This document shows, in pieces, positions 12,502-24,000 of a stretch of DNA of 64,000 nucleotides. Every line of letters begins with the position of its first letter. Position 1 is the first letter of the stretch. The translations under genes and the position numbers were made by a program. The notes beneath the pieces were generated by a model that ran no database searches, had not been told where the DNA came from, and saw nothing but the letters and a program-made list of their open reading frames with translations. The stretch spans positions 12,560,001 to 12,624,000 of the forward strand of contig JAPTOF010000005.1 of NCBI GenBank assembly GCA_028554755.1, written 5' to 3'. Source of the DNA: Cordia subcordata. Taxonomy: Eukaryota > Streptophyta > Magnoliopsida > Boraginales > Cordiaceae.

Positions 12502-12560
12502 ATATTGCTGCAACTTTTCTTCCTTTCCTTTTGGCTTCTTCGTTATATATTTTCTAGGTC
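12502..12560 (-). promoter_or_regulatory. Core promoter of the minus-strand gene at 12501 (candidate)
   Basis: Read on the minus strand, a TATA-like ATATATAA at 12550-12543 lies about 42 bp before the ATG at 12501. That would give a leader of only about 10-15 nt if initiation occurs some 30 bp below it. The short leader is unusual, so another start site is possible. Confidence 0.35.
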
Positions 12561-14560
12561 TGGCTTAGCAGTAGTGAAGTTGTATGGAAATGGAGGAGAG
12601 GTTATGGTTGGTTTTTGGATTTAGGGTTAATGGCTATTTCTTCTTTAGTAAAAATCTGCATAAATTGTTCAAGTGGTGGGATGCACTGCGGAAGAGATGA
12701 TAGTGAGTGAGAGTTGCAAAAGTGGGACAGAGATGTGACATGTAGAGTTACATTTTTAGCATAAAGACTAATTAAGCCTCATTGTTTGAAGTTAAAACAT
12801 TCAAATGTAGGGTTCAAAAAGTAATTTAGCAAGGTAGTATTTAAAGCTTGCCAGTGCTTTACAGAAAGGGGATATACAGATTTGAAGAAAAAGACACAAC
12901 ATTGTAACAAAATGTACAAGCATATCATGCAAGAAACGAACGACAAATGTTGTTTTCGGATGAATTGTGTTCATTGTAGCATATATGAAAGATATATGAC
13001 AACTTAACATAAATACCTGTTACTCTGGGAAAGGAAACAGATGAAAGTAGCATGTCATGCATAAGAATGGAAAAGATATTTCAATATAAATTGAACTTGG
13101 CAGGATCAAATTTTGGCAGTCGAAAATAGTTAAGTGGAGAAGAGAGGTGAGATTAGATCATTTTCCTAATAAACCGAAAGTATAAAAGGAACTTTACAAT
13201 TCAGAGCGTTTAACTGTTCAATCTGTTGTATATTCTGCCTCACACATCTTTCTCTTGACTAGAGAGCAAATGTATGTCCAACTTTCTTCTTTGCGTTCAC
13301 TGTTTCTAGCTTCATTCACGTACCTCAATGTAAAACCAGCCAATCTCTAAACGGAATCGTGGTTTGAGCACGTATTGAATGTGATCGTAGTTGTTATGTA
13401 TGTGAAATTGTGAATACATGTACTCACCTACTAGGAAAATGATTCAGACCCTTGTAAAGTGCAAGTCAATTTTAACCAAAGCCAGCATTCTACGAAAGAG
13501 TTTTTGAAAACTGAAAATATTTCCTGAAAAATATTTAACACCCAATTGATCAGAGCATATCTGTCATTAAATCATTGACGGAAATTTTGACTTTACATGC
13601 TGTGCATTTTACCAACTCAACTGCGCTTAACAAACGTGGAAAAAGATATGATGATGATTAGAGTTATATAAGGCAAGTGAAGGGTAACTTACGCTCAACT
13701 TAATGAGTTGATCTACACATTACTGAGCACTCTTCCACAGTATCCAACCAACACTATTACATTGGAAACATAAGCCCATTGATCTGTCACCATCAGAGAA
13801 ATCCATAAAGTCAATTAGGATATGTTACACATCAAAAGAAGCAAAACTAACAAATTTTGTTTATACAACATCCAAAAGTTTGTAACCACTCAACAGGATT
13901 CCTTTCTGTAACAATGTCCACCAGGGTCCACAGACACCTGAAAACCAGCCTTGTTCAAACATTCTCATCATGACAAATGAGTTCTATCTAATACCTTAAG
14001 AGGTGTAGAAAATAAAAAAATTCAGTTGCCTCCTTTAGAAGATACTGCCTGTTGCAGATGATTCTGATATTGTATAACAAGAATCAATTTAAAAATGATT
14101 TCCCAGTAAATTGATATGTAATCAATTGCATAAGTTGTCCTTGTTTTAAATTTTTAACTATGCACATGAACCAAGTAAAAGAAAAGGACAAACAAAAGAT
14201 GTGACTATGTCACAGAAAAAGACAAATTAAAGTGATAGACTTCTAACTAGAATTTCCACAATCGCAACACTAAAATTTTCACAGAGCTAAAAAAGATATC
14301 AAGAATCATAAAAAAAGATAGTAAAACAAGACTATGGACGGCACTTTGTCAAGTATTATTTAGGAAAAGAAAGCAATTAGTTGTACAGTTACACTGGACA
14401 TAACATGCTACTACCATATATGCAAAAAGGAAAGATTAAAGTATGCCACAGAGGGCCAAGTACCTATTGTCTTACTAAATTTCAAGAAAATACATAGGCC
14501 TTACAGACACAATTTTATGGAGTTCTAACAATGGCTTAAAACACAAAGGCCAATCAAAGA
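12561..14560. other. Spacer between the MUG gene and the tentative plastid gene
   Basis: Both flanking genes are on the minus strand, so this holds the 3' UTR of the MUG gene and the upstream region of the gene at 12501. I see no recognisable coding unit, RNA gene or clear transposon. Confidence 0.55.
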
Positions 14561-16354
14561 TCAAACTGGCATTGAGCATTTCTTTTGAGAATGGCCTAGC
14601 ATATGACAGCGACCACATTGAACAACTCTCTTTGGACGTTTTAAACTCTCTATGCGAAGAACCTTCTTTTTAGGCCTTCCCGGAGGTCGACGAGTCTTCG
14701 GTGGGCGTATGACAATATCTACTTTGGCGCCTCCGCCCTCTGCTCCTTCACTAGACTCCTTCCATAGGCTTCTATCAGGGATTGGGTATATCATCTGCGA
14801 GTAGGTCTCACGATAGTTATGAACTGTAAAACAATGTTCAGAGAACAAATGGACATTTTGCCCACATGAGATCAATGCTGCAGCAGCATGTGCACAAGGC
14901 AGACCATAAAGTTGCCAACGGCGACAAGAACATACTCGGCTGCGTATGTCCACAATATTTGTCCGCTCAGTTGACACGATTTCAAATTCAACTTCATTTG
15001 CACGCAGCACTTTGTAGCATCTAGCATCAGCAATAGCTTCAGATATCCTCTTCTCAGCAGATGGTACAAGAATTGAGGTCAACCTCATGCCCATATTACG
15101 ACGATCATTGAACCAGGATGTCATCTGGTGCCGAATGTGCTCCATCATTTGTACAATTGGAAGTTCGTGACATTCCAGTGCCCAGTTATATAACAATTCT
15201 GTTACCCCCAATGTGAAATGGCCATACCTTACACCCTCAAAGTATGCCACAGCCCACAGTTGAGGATTGAAATGGTGAAACCAGGGTAGGACTTCTTGCG
15301 AAATCTCCACCATCTCAGCTATCTTGCTCTCAAACTCAGCAGCTGTAAGGGCATAAACAGCATTCCAGAAGATGTTTACCAACTTTGAGTTCTTAAATGT
15401 ATCACGAAAATTCTCACTGATAAACCGCAGGCAAAACCCATGAAATGCATTTGGGAAGTGTGTCTCAACTGCCTCTACCATACCCATCGTTCTTTCAGAT
15501 AGTATAGTCAGTCTAGGCATAGTATCAGTGTTCACTCCAAGAAGCTTTCGCAGTTCAGACATGAACCACATCCAATTCTCATCACTCTCAACATCTACAA
15601 CAGCAATTGCCAATGGAAACAATGCATCATCTGCATCAACAGCAGCCGCACACAGCAGCGTTCCTAAGTATTTTCCTTTGAGATGAGCTCTGTCAAATTC
15701 CAAAAGTGGTCTACAAGCATGTATAAATCCATAAATTGCCGCACGATAAGAAAAAAAGAGCCGTTGGAAACAATTATCTTGTCCAGTTGCCACAACCGAA
15801 GCAATGCTGCCAGGATTAGTTTTTCTTATCTGTTCACAATATGCTGGGAGAAGCTTGTAGCCTTCTTCAAAAGTCCCGTGCAATGCAGCCATGCTGCGCT
15901 CTTTACCACGCCATGCCTGCATATAAGACACAGCAACACCATGCTGATCCCGAATATCTTGCAAAATCTCCTTCGGCTTATACTGCGGGTTAGATCTGAT
16001 TTGTGCTTCAACTGACCTTGCAACCCAACCTACTGACGCTTGCTGATGGTGGAGATTTTGAACCCCTTCACAGGTATGCTCACCATGAAGTGTCCTTATT
16101 GTAAATGTGGGAACTCCGGGACATTTTGCCACATGAACACGCCACGGACACCCCTCCTTTGAGCACTTAGCTATGAACCTACTCCTATCGGATTTCACAA
16201 TCCGAATTTCGAAATGCAAAGCTATAGCTATATCCTTTAGAGTCCTTCTACACGAATCAACATCTGGAAATTCTTGCCCGATTGATAACGTATAATCACT
16301 CAAAAGACGACTGGGATTTGGCACGGTGGTTGTTGTTAATTCCTGATCAGCCAT
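14561..16354 (-). CDS. MUG4: MUSTANG (MUG) family protein, domesticated Mutator-like transposase
   Basis: An intact, intronless frame of 597 residues. MUG proteins are plant host genes derived from a MULE transposase and are linked in Arabidopsis to growth and flowering; they presumably act as nuclear DNA-binding regulators. Domains in order: a MuDR-type DNA-binding zinc module at about 27-95 (C64, C69, H93, C95), a MULE transposase core at about 217-390, a SWIM zinc finger (C475, C477, C487, H489), an AT-hook-like RPPGRPKKK at 557-565, and a CX2CX4HX4C zinc knuckle (C580, C583, H588, C593). The core keeps the first Asp (D221 in DRAHLKGKY) and the last Glu (E386). The second catalytic position, normally D in LSDRQKG, is E287 (LSERTMG), and the His of the usual CxxH motif is F311 (CLRFISENF). 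These changes argue against transposition. I see no flanking terminal inverted repeats. Length and lack of a PB1 domain fit the MUSTANG-A group; the MUG4 assignment rests on memory and on the TIC40 neighbour. Confidence 0.9.
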   Translation of the reverse strand: MADQELTTTTVPNPSRLLSDYTLSIGQEFPDVDSCRRTLKDIAIALHFEIRIVKSDRSRFIAKCSKEGCPWRVHVAKCPGVPTFTIRTLHGEHTCEGVQNLHHQQASVGWVARSVEAQIRSNPQYKPKEILQDIRDQHGVAVSYMQAWRGKERSMAALHGTFEEGYKLLPAYCEQIRKTNPGSIASVVATGQDNCFQRLFFSYRAAIYGFIHACRPLLEFDRAHLKGKYLGTLLCAAAVDADDALFPLAIAVVDVESDENWMWFMSELRKLLGVNTDTMPRLTILSERTMGMVEAVETHFPNAFHGFCLRFISENFRDTFKNSKLVNIFWNAVYALTAAEFESKIAEMVEISQEVLPWFHHFNPQLWAVAYFEGVRYGHFTLGVTELLYNWALECHELPIVQMMEHIRHQMTSWFNDRRNMGMRLTSILVPSAEKRISEAIADARCYKVLRANEVEFEIVSTERTNIVDIRSRVCSCRRWQLYGLPCAHAAAALISCGQNVHLFSEHCFTVHNYRETYSQMIYPIPDRSLWKESSEGAEGGGAKVDIVIRPPKTRRPPGRPKKKVLRIESLKRPKRVVQCGRCHMLGHSQKKCSMPV

Positions 16355-16816
16355 ATACTCTTAAACCACATGTACACCCTCATCCAAACCCCTCTGGCCT
16401 TTTAAATCAACAAAATTTCCTCTCCTATTCGTTAACAAACTGCTAAATTATCCCAATAGAACACTCTCCAAATGGTAATCCTCAAAGTCCTCGAATTTTC
16501 CCAACCAAATTCCACAAAAAATACCAAAATTTTTCCAATTATTCCGAGATGGCTATTCTCAGATTGCCAAACAATTACCGGCAAGGGTATCTACAAATTG
16601 CAAAAGAAACGAATACAAATTAAATTTACAAAACCAAAAAAAAAAAAATTATATCCTCATTAAACCCATTAGTCTCTTAAATAAAAAAAAATGAACACAT
16701 TTCGGCAGAATCATAATAAATTTCAATAAAATACAGCTCAGAAAGTAAAATTCACTTTAAAAAATAAGTCGAAGCTAATGCGTGTATCTGTGTGTGTGCG
16801 TGTGAGAGAGGGGTAC

Positions 16817-17090
16817 CTTAAACGCAACCGGAAGTTTCGATTGTGCAGTAGTACGTGAGATCTGTAAGCAAAAATGCTTACAATTTCGGCTCAACAAGAA
16901 GATAGATTTATATGTGTGTCTTTATATATACGCATGTATATATGTATGTATGTATTTGTCGAGAGGTGCGAGAGAGAGAGAGGGGGGGTGGGGTGAGTAT
17001 GGACGGAAAAACAGAGAAATGTGAGAGCAGAAAGGGAAGAAGGCTTTTCCTTTCGATGGGCAAGGCAAAGGTATATGTTCAGTTTGGGCT
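16817..17090 (-). other. Candidate 5'-UTR exon of the MUG gene
   Basis: On the minus strand a good donor (AAG|GTACCCC, exon edge 16817) lies about 460 bp upstream of the MUG start, so a 5'-UTR intron is plausible. The region contains GT/GA dinucleotide tracts (16788-16808, 16972-16986) and ATGT-type repeats near 16917-16957. The upper limit is a guess. Confidence 0.3.
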
Positions 17091-17164
17091 TTGTTAAGCT
17101 TTTAAAAAAAATGATATGTTTCCTTCACTAGTTCATAAGTTACTTTTTGCCACTTATAAGTTAA

Positions 17165-17527
17165 GAGTCCATTTGGCTTTGCTTATTTTTAAGCGCTTAT
17201 AAGCAAAATGTTATTTTAAAGTTAATGATAAATAAGTAGAGATGTGTTTGGATAATATGTGTTTATAAGTTGTTAATATATTTGATAAATAAGTGCTTAT
17301 AAGTAGCAATAGTAGTTAAAATAACTATAAAGGACATGTAATTAATTTGGTAAATAAATGCTTCTCAAATGTAAGGGCACGAAAAAATAAGTAGCCCCAA
17401 GTTACTTTTTTTCCCCTGCTTATAAGCAACCTTAAATGACTTATAAGCAAGTTTGCCAAACATGTAACTTTTTATTTTTGGCTTATAAGCTGGTTTGACC
17501 AACTTATAAGCAAAGCCAGACACCCTC
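17165..17527. mobile_element. MITE, family A (PIF/Harbinger or Tourist-like)
   Basis: A 363-bp element with ends GAGTCCATTTGGCTTTGC and its imperfect complement GCAAAGCCAGACACCCTC. The interior is full of CTTATAAGC palindromes. A second, better preserved member of the same length class lies at 46496-46867 with a TTA target duplication, which is why I assign it to the PIF/Harbinger group. Here the flanking trinucleotides no longer match. Confidence 0.7.
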
Positions 17528-17567
17528 TTGGCTTTATAAGCTTAGTCAAAATAAGCTATCTATCGTA

Positions 17568-18821
17568 GAGACCATTTGGCTTTATTTTTCTAGAAGTTGC
17601 TTATAAGTAATTGACATTTACATATATCTTTTGATGCTTATAAATAAATGATGAATAAGTAGATAAGTGTTTGAATAAAATATGTTTATAAGTTGTTCAT
17701 GTGTGATGAATATGTGCTTATAAAAAGTAGTGTTTGTTAAAATGATTAAAAATGAACTTTCACTAACAAACATAACTAGTTTTTAAATAGCACAAATATT
17801 GTTTTATTTGGTGATTTAAATTCAAATAAGTCCATACTGTTAACACTTTTTTTTTTATTTTAGTCCCTATTGTTGCAAAAAATTCATATAAGTCCTCGAT
17901 GTTTACTTATTATAGTCAAATTAGTCCCTGCAGTTAGAGTTAAATTCAAATAAATCCCTAATGTTTACATATTTTTTAATTTTAATCCCTATTGTTTTAA
18001 ATAATTCATAGAAGTCCCTAATGTTTAATTATTATGGTCAGATTAGTCCCTACAATTAGAATGGATGTTAGTTTTGACGAAAATGTCCCAAATGACCTCA
18101 AACATAAAAGCAATTGACAATCTTACCCTTTGCGTTATAAAATGAAATCTAATTATTTATTTTTTTAAGCAAGAATTCCTAGCCAAAAAGAAAAAAAGCA
18201 GTAGGAATTTAACATTTTGCATGATAGTTATTACATTCTTTGCATATTTAGATTTATTGTGAACTTTTATAAGACACATTAGATATCTGATTGAAATTTT
18301 TTAATGAAAATTAGGAACTTTTATTGTTTAAAAATTATTCCATAATGAAATTCACAGTACAAAAGTTCAAGGTATTATAATCAACTAATAATAAAAAAAA
18401 AGAAAATAAAATTACTTCCAATCTTTTTTATTTATTTTTTCTTAAAACAGGGACTAACTTAAATAAGTTTGTAAAACATTGAGGACTAATATGAATTCTT
18501 TTCAAATAACGGGGACTAGTTTGACTAATTTTGTGAAACATTGGGAATAATATAAATTTTTTTAAATAATAAAGACTAACCTGACTACATTTGTGAAACA
18601 GTAAGAACTAATTTGAATATTTTAAAACAATAGGGACCACTTTGAAGAAATAGAGAAACAATAGGGACTTATTGTAAAATTTACCCTTATTTGGTCAATA
18701 CCCATTGCTTATAAACAATTCAAAAAAATTAAAAGGTGGTGCTTTTTTTGGTTGCTTACAAATACAATTTGTCAAACATGTAAATTTCATTTTTCTTTTT
18801 ATAAGCATATTTGACCAACCC
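17568..18821. mobile_element. MITE, family A, interrupted by another element
   Basis: The left part (17568-17803) starts GAGACCATTTGGCTTTA and carries the same CTTATAAG motifs and internal text as the copy at 17165. The right part (18696-18821) has the family's end region (TTGACCAAC). A foldback element with a 9-bp target duplication (17813-18686) splits them. The extreme right end seems lost against the next element. Confidence 0.6.
17813..18686. mobile_element. Foldback / MULE-like non-autonomous element with 9-bp target duplication
   Basis: An 874-bp element flanked by perfect 9-bp repeats TTATTTGGT (17804-17812 and 18687-18695). The left half is built from repeats of the type AGTCCCTATTGTT / CAAATAAGTCC and the right half carries the same unit inverted (AATAGGGAC, GGGGACTA). 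The two halves could thus form a long hairpin with internal tandem units. A 9-bp duplication, long inverted arms and no ORF fit a non-autonomous Mutator-like foldback element. A related unit lies at 37737-38138. Confidence 0.75.
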
Positions 18822-18824
18822 TTA

Positions 18825-19934
18825 GGGGGCATTTGGATGGGCTTATCGTAAAATTACTTTAAATGCTTTTGCCTTTAAATGAATTTTTAAAATTTTTTAC
18901 TTTGTGTAGTTATCTCTTTGAATAGAAGTTGTATTATAAATTAAGTATTTATATATCATGTTAAAGTATATTTAAAAGTAATTTATATTACTAAAATGAC
19001 TATCAAAGCATAAAAATAAAATATCAGTTAATTTTTTTTGACAAAAATAATGATGTCCAATCCCTACCCCTTATTCCCTTCTCCAGGCAATTTTAAACTT
19101 CGTGAAAAATTCAAAATAATAAAAGTAATAAAACTTAGAGACAACGACAACGACGGCAGCAACAACAACAATAAAATTGAATGAATGAATGAATGAATGA
19201 TTAATTTATTTTTAATAACAAATAAAAATTTTAATTACTAAAAATCTAATTTCATGAATTGAGAAATGAATAAAGAAGTAAGATGTTTTAAAACAATAGA
19301 TTCATTAAAAACAAATAATTTTAGTAATAATTTAAACAATTAATAATTGATAATAATAAATTACTTTTGGTTTGTTATAATAAATGAAAACTTTTAATTA
19401 CAATACCTTTTAAAATACTTTCAAACAAGTTGAAGTATGGTTAAAATAAAATAAAAGAATAAATATATTTAATAACTAAAAATATATTTCTATTTATTCG
19501 AAAAAGTACATTTAACAAAAATCAATATTCGAAAAGCCTTAAAAAAATTATATCTTAAGCCTTTAAAAGTTGTAGTTATAAAAATAAATATTTACATGGT
19601 TGATTAAAAGTGGGTTGAAATGTAAGTTATATAGTTAAAATAACTATTAAGGACATTAAATATAATTTAAAAATATAAGTGTAAGATAAAAAAGTAAAGA
19701 TATTTTAGTAATAAAAATAAAAAGGTAAGGATAAGATAGTAAATGATTTGGTCAAATTTATTTTTTTTTTCAAAGTGCTTAAAGCCATAAAAAATAAAAG
19801 CTGGGTTTGGAGAGTTTTTTTTTTACTTAAAGCTACTTAAAAAATATATTTTTAATTAAAACAAATATTTTCATTAGCTTAAATTAGGTTTTAAGCATAT
19901 TTGACCAAAAAAAAAGCTAGACCAACACACCCTC
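18825..19934. mobile_element. Possible larger TIR element next to the MITE cluster
   Basis: Starts GGGGGCATTTGG and ends CCAACACACCCTC, which are imperfect inverted repeats resembling those of family A. It is flanked by TTA on the left and TAA on the right. The interior is very AT-rich with a GAAT tetranucleotide run near 19180-19199 and no ORF. The boundaries are tentative. Confidence 0.4.
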
Positions 19935-21072
19935 TAAACCTTAAGCATTTGAATCACGCATCAGTAGGGTTACATAAACCATAAAAACCAGAAAATTTGT
20001 TTAGGCAGAATATAATCGACAGTAAACTAATAGTTTTTTAACGTGGTTCAATTGGCTTTTCGATTTTGCGAAGTCAAAATTATAGTTCAAACCAAACCGC
20101 TAGTTATATATTATATATGCATATTATGTTAATAAATATATCGAAAATATATATACTTAATATTTGGATTGAAGATTTTCGTTTATAGTTTCTTCTTTTT
20201 GTCTTTTTATTTATTTTTTAGAATAAGATATTTTTTATTTTCATTTTTAGCATGTCCAAATGGATTTGAGTCTTGATTCTTCCATGTGAACGAGGTTTGT
20301 TTGTGGTTTCATATCAAGCATTAGTGATCTTTGTTTAACTGGCCATAATTTCTCAGGTTTTTTCTGTTGCAAACTTGATTTAGAGTGAAATTGAAAAGCC
20401 ATTATAACTATTTGCTACTAATTTGATACAACATTAAAGTAGTCCCATGTTTTGGAGGTCTTCTTTATCATAATCCACACTTTTATTTATTTATTAATTT
20501 ACAAATCTTTCACCCCATCTTTATCTCTCCTCCCTTAGAGGATTTGAACTCATAACTTTTCTTTTAAGCAAAGTAGCATAAATCACTTGAGTTACTCGTA
20601 ATTTCCAATCATTTCTTAATAGTTACACTTGTATTCTTGTGTGCAAGGAGTTGTATAATTATCGTTTTAAAACCATTCAAAACTGTCCACACTTGCCCAA
20701 AAGTCAAATTAACCGAAACTGTCATTTTCATTATTTTGAGCCAATTTATTTTTGAAAAATTAAATACTCTCAAAACGATTCCATCAAAAAAGGTAAATAA
20801 GGTGTCGTACCAAACTGCCCATGCATGCCCCATGGTAACCGGGTGGGGCAAACAACCCGAATACGAACCGACCCGGACCATCTTCATTATAACCTCCGGC
20901 TCGTTTCAAGATACCGATATATCACTCCTAATATCATCAGTAAACACTCCACTCTTTCTGTTCTTCTACTAGTAGCGCAGTGGCCCTTTTGTAATTGTTT
21001 ATTTTCAGCTGTGATAGCAGTGTAGATTTGTGGGTTTTATCTATTTCCTTTTTGTAGAAAATAATAACAAAA
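19935..21072. other. Upstream region of TIC40
   Basis: Mostly AT-rich spacer with a SINE-like insertion at about 20470-20606. The last 450 bp are less AT-rich and must contain the TIC40 promoter and leader. I found no convincing TATA element. The TIC40 and MUG genes are divergent, with start codons 4.7 kb apart, much of that made of transposons. Confidence 0.5.
20470..20606 (-). mobile_element. SINE-like retroposon
   Basis: Read on the minus strand, an A-box-like TAACTCAAGTGAT at about 20593-20581 precedes a B-box-like GAGTTCAAATCC at 20551-20540, the arrangement of a tRNA-derived pol III promoter. The element then runs to a low-complexity TTTATTTATTTATTAA tract near 20483-20502. I did not find a target duplication, so the limits are approximate. 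Confidence 0.5.
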
Positions 21073-24000
21073 ATGGAAAATTTGGGCTTAGTTTCTTCAC
21101 CAAAAATACTACTGGGTGTATCACCAAACCCCAAAAATTCAATCTTTAACAACAAACCCTTGTTTGGTTTGCCCCAAAAAAACACCAAAATTTGCAGACC
21201 CACCAGAACCTTTTCTCCCTGTTTAGTTTTCTCTCATCTTCAGGGCCCCAAAACCACCAAAAAGATCGGTAAATATTGCAGTACTTTCTCTTTATTTGTT
21301 TTTTTCTTTGTTTTCAGACTCACAAACACACACTTTTGTGTGTCATATTGCTTAATTGAGTATTATGCTTTATATATGGTTGTGTATAATTAATAAAAAA
21401 GTGGTCTTTGTTTGTTTTGTTAGAGAGGAATGCTAATTTGTTGCTTTTTTCAATCATATGATGCTGTTTTAGATGGATTTCTTATACTGTGTGCATTTAG
21501 AATTGTGCAATTATGGGTATAAAGGGCATCTTCTTGGTGTTTTAGCATTTTATGTATTTGAGCTCCGAGACAGGCTAGAATTAATGGTCAGTAATGTGGT
21601 GGCTACGTTATCCTGCTGAAAGAAGTAGGATTTAATGCTCTTGAAGTTGTCGAGGGTCTTAGGAGTTTCACTCAGTTTAATATTTGGCTGGAATGAACTG
21701 CAGTGTTAATGCAAGTTGCATTTGTGACAGAAACAATGGTTGTAGAGAAAGTTCTTGATTGCAGCACGCTTATTAGCAAGCAGTGCAATTTGATGATCCA
21801 GAGGGACAGAGAAAAACCAGGATTTTGTTTGACAGTTTTTCTTATTCAGAGAAGAATAAGTTCTACTAAATGCAAAATTCTTATTGGTGCTTGTGAGAGT
21901 AGAGTCACTTACAGAAAATTTGGAAAAGTTAGTAAAGATAAAGCTAACTAGTGAATTGTGACCCACCAAATTGAAAGCTGACTGGTGCTATGTAGAATAA
22001 CATCCGACACGGAAGTAAGTGACCTATTTAGCGAGTTTATTTAATAAAATACTATATTATTTTTCTGCATGTACTTGTAAACTAACATGTGGGGTACTTG
22101 ATATGCTTTTGCCTGAAGGCAGCCTCCCACTTGGCTTTGTGCTTAATGAGAATCCTGGTTAGGTGTTGTGTGGAGCTAGCTGGTTCATGGGCCATTAGTA
22201 TGAATGTTGATGAATTCAGTTACTGATACATTAAAAGCAACCTCTAAAACTTATAGTTGGCTGGCTGTATCAGAGACTTGTAGTCAGGATATAAAGGGCC
22301 ACTTACCTTCTACAGTGTTGCTCCATAGGATCTTTGTAATGATTCTTCAGTAATATAATGGATCAGCTGAGCAATGCTAGTCAGAACAAGATACTTAAGA
22401 GTGTCAATGAACAGGCATGAATCCTTATACTCTGATAAGTTTCCTGCTCATTTTTGATATTTGAGAATCACCTTGCAAGTGCTAGTAGAAACAGTGGTCA
22501 TAAAAATAGAAATAACTTTTTCTTGTTTCCTGTCATGTGGAATTTTTTTCTTGTTTCCTGTCATGTGGAATTCTTTTTGATTATGTATTCACGTTATATC
22601 TTCTTTATTGTTTTTCTACTTTATTTTCGTTCTCCTGCTACTTATCCATTCTGTTTGTTGCCTGTGCAGTGCTTGAGAAGGTACGAAGTGACTGTTTTGC
22701 AAGTGTTTCTTCTTCAGGTAGCCAGGAAACATCTTCAGTTGGTGTAAATCCACAGCTTTCTGTGCCAGCACCTGCTTCCAATGTGTAATAAAAATTTCCC
22801 AATTCTTCTTGTTTTTTGCTGCAATTATTCATTTTACATATGCAGTTATTTACTTTATTGGCCTTATTGTTGTTTGTTCAGCCTTTATACAGTGTCATAT
22901 AGTAGTTGATGTGCTTCATTATGTCTGCATCTTATTATTCTTTATTCTTCTCTCTCCATCTCTCTCAAACAGGGGCTCTCCTCTCTTCTGGATTGGAGTT
23001 GGTGTTGGATTCTCGGCCCTTTTCTCCTGGGTGAGTATGAGGATGATATTTTCTACCTCAACTAGTAGTGCTTCTTCTGATCTTTTACTTAGATTTTCTT
23101 CCAAGAAACACTGTGGCCTTTCTAACTTCTTTTTGTGATGTATATGACAGGTGGCTGCAAACCTTAAGGTAATTTTCTTTCTAAGTCATAATGTTCAAAA
23201 CAATTTCTTTGCAAGTCTGAGTGCTTTCAATTTTTTCCTATTTTATTTGTTACATTCCTACTGTGGTGAAACTTGTATATGTCATATTACTGGAGTTAAC
23301 CTACCTCTTTTACACCATGTATTGCATTGTACATCCCAACTAACATTACATTTACATACCTAAATGTTATTGTTAATTGGAGAAAGTATAGACATTAAGA
23401 TTGAGAGTAATGGCTTGGTACCTAATACGTAGCACTTGCCATATATTTATATTACCAAGGATAGTACAAAACTTCTCTATGTTCCAATGTGGGAAATATC
23501 ACAAATATATATTACCAGGGTACTACTACAATTAGTTATGATTCATGTTCCAGTTAGCTATAGTTGATGACTCAAAAAGTATGTAAAATTTTACTAGGAA
23601 AATATTGGAAGAGGACAGGGAACCAAATTTTTACTAGATTCGGATGCGAGAAGTAGAACATGGTGTAAAGTTGACATGTGCAGAGAGATTTGGCATATGG
23701 AAGATGAATGAAGGATCTAGTTCGGTTTGCTGTTGTGTCTTGTGCCTGATGTACCATGTCAGAAAAATATCCTGGCTGTTGAATTTGGACTTTGGACATT
23801 CGACTAAGCTTTTATCAGCAAACTAATTGTGCAGCTAATAAGCAGAAAATATAATTGCTCTACACAATATTTGGTAAATGAATTATATACAGTGTAATCT
23901 GAATCTAAGTAGCATAGTGAAGTAGTCTACATCCTTCAAATCCCATAAACTCTTTAAGTGCTACACCCCATACCCGAATGTACCACAACTCGGGAGGTGC

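Noticed and set aside
15683..16015. 110-codon plus-strand ORF opposite the MUG gene
   Set aside because: It lies wholly inside the conserved transposase-derived coding sequence on the other strand.
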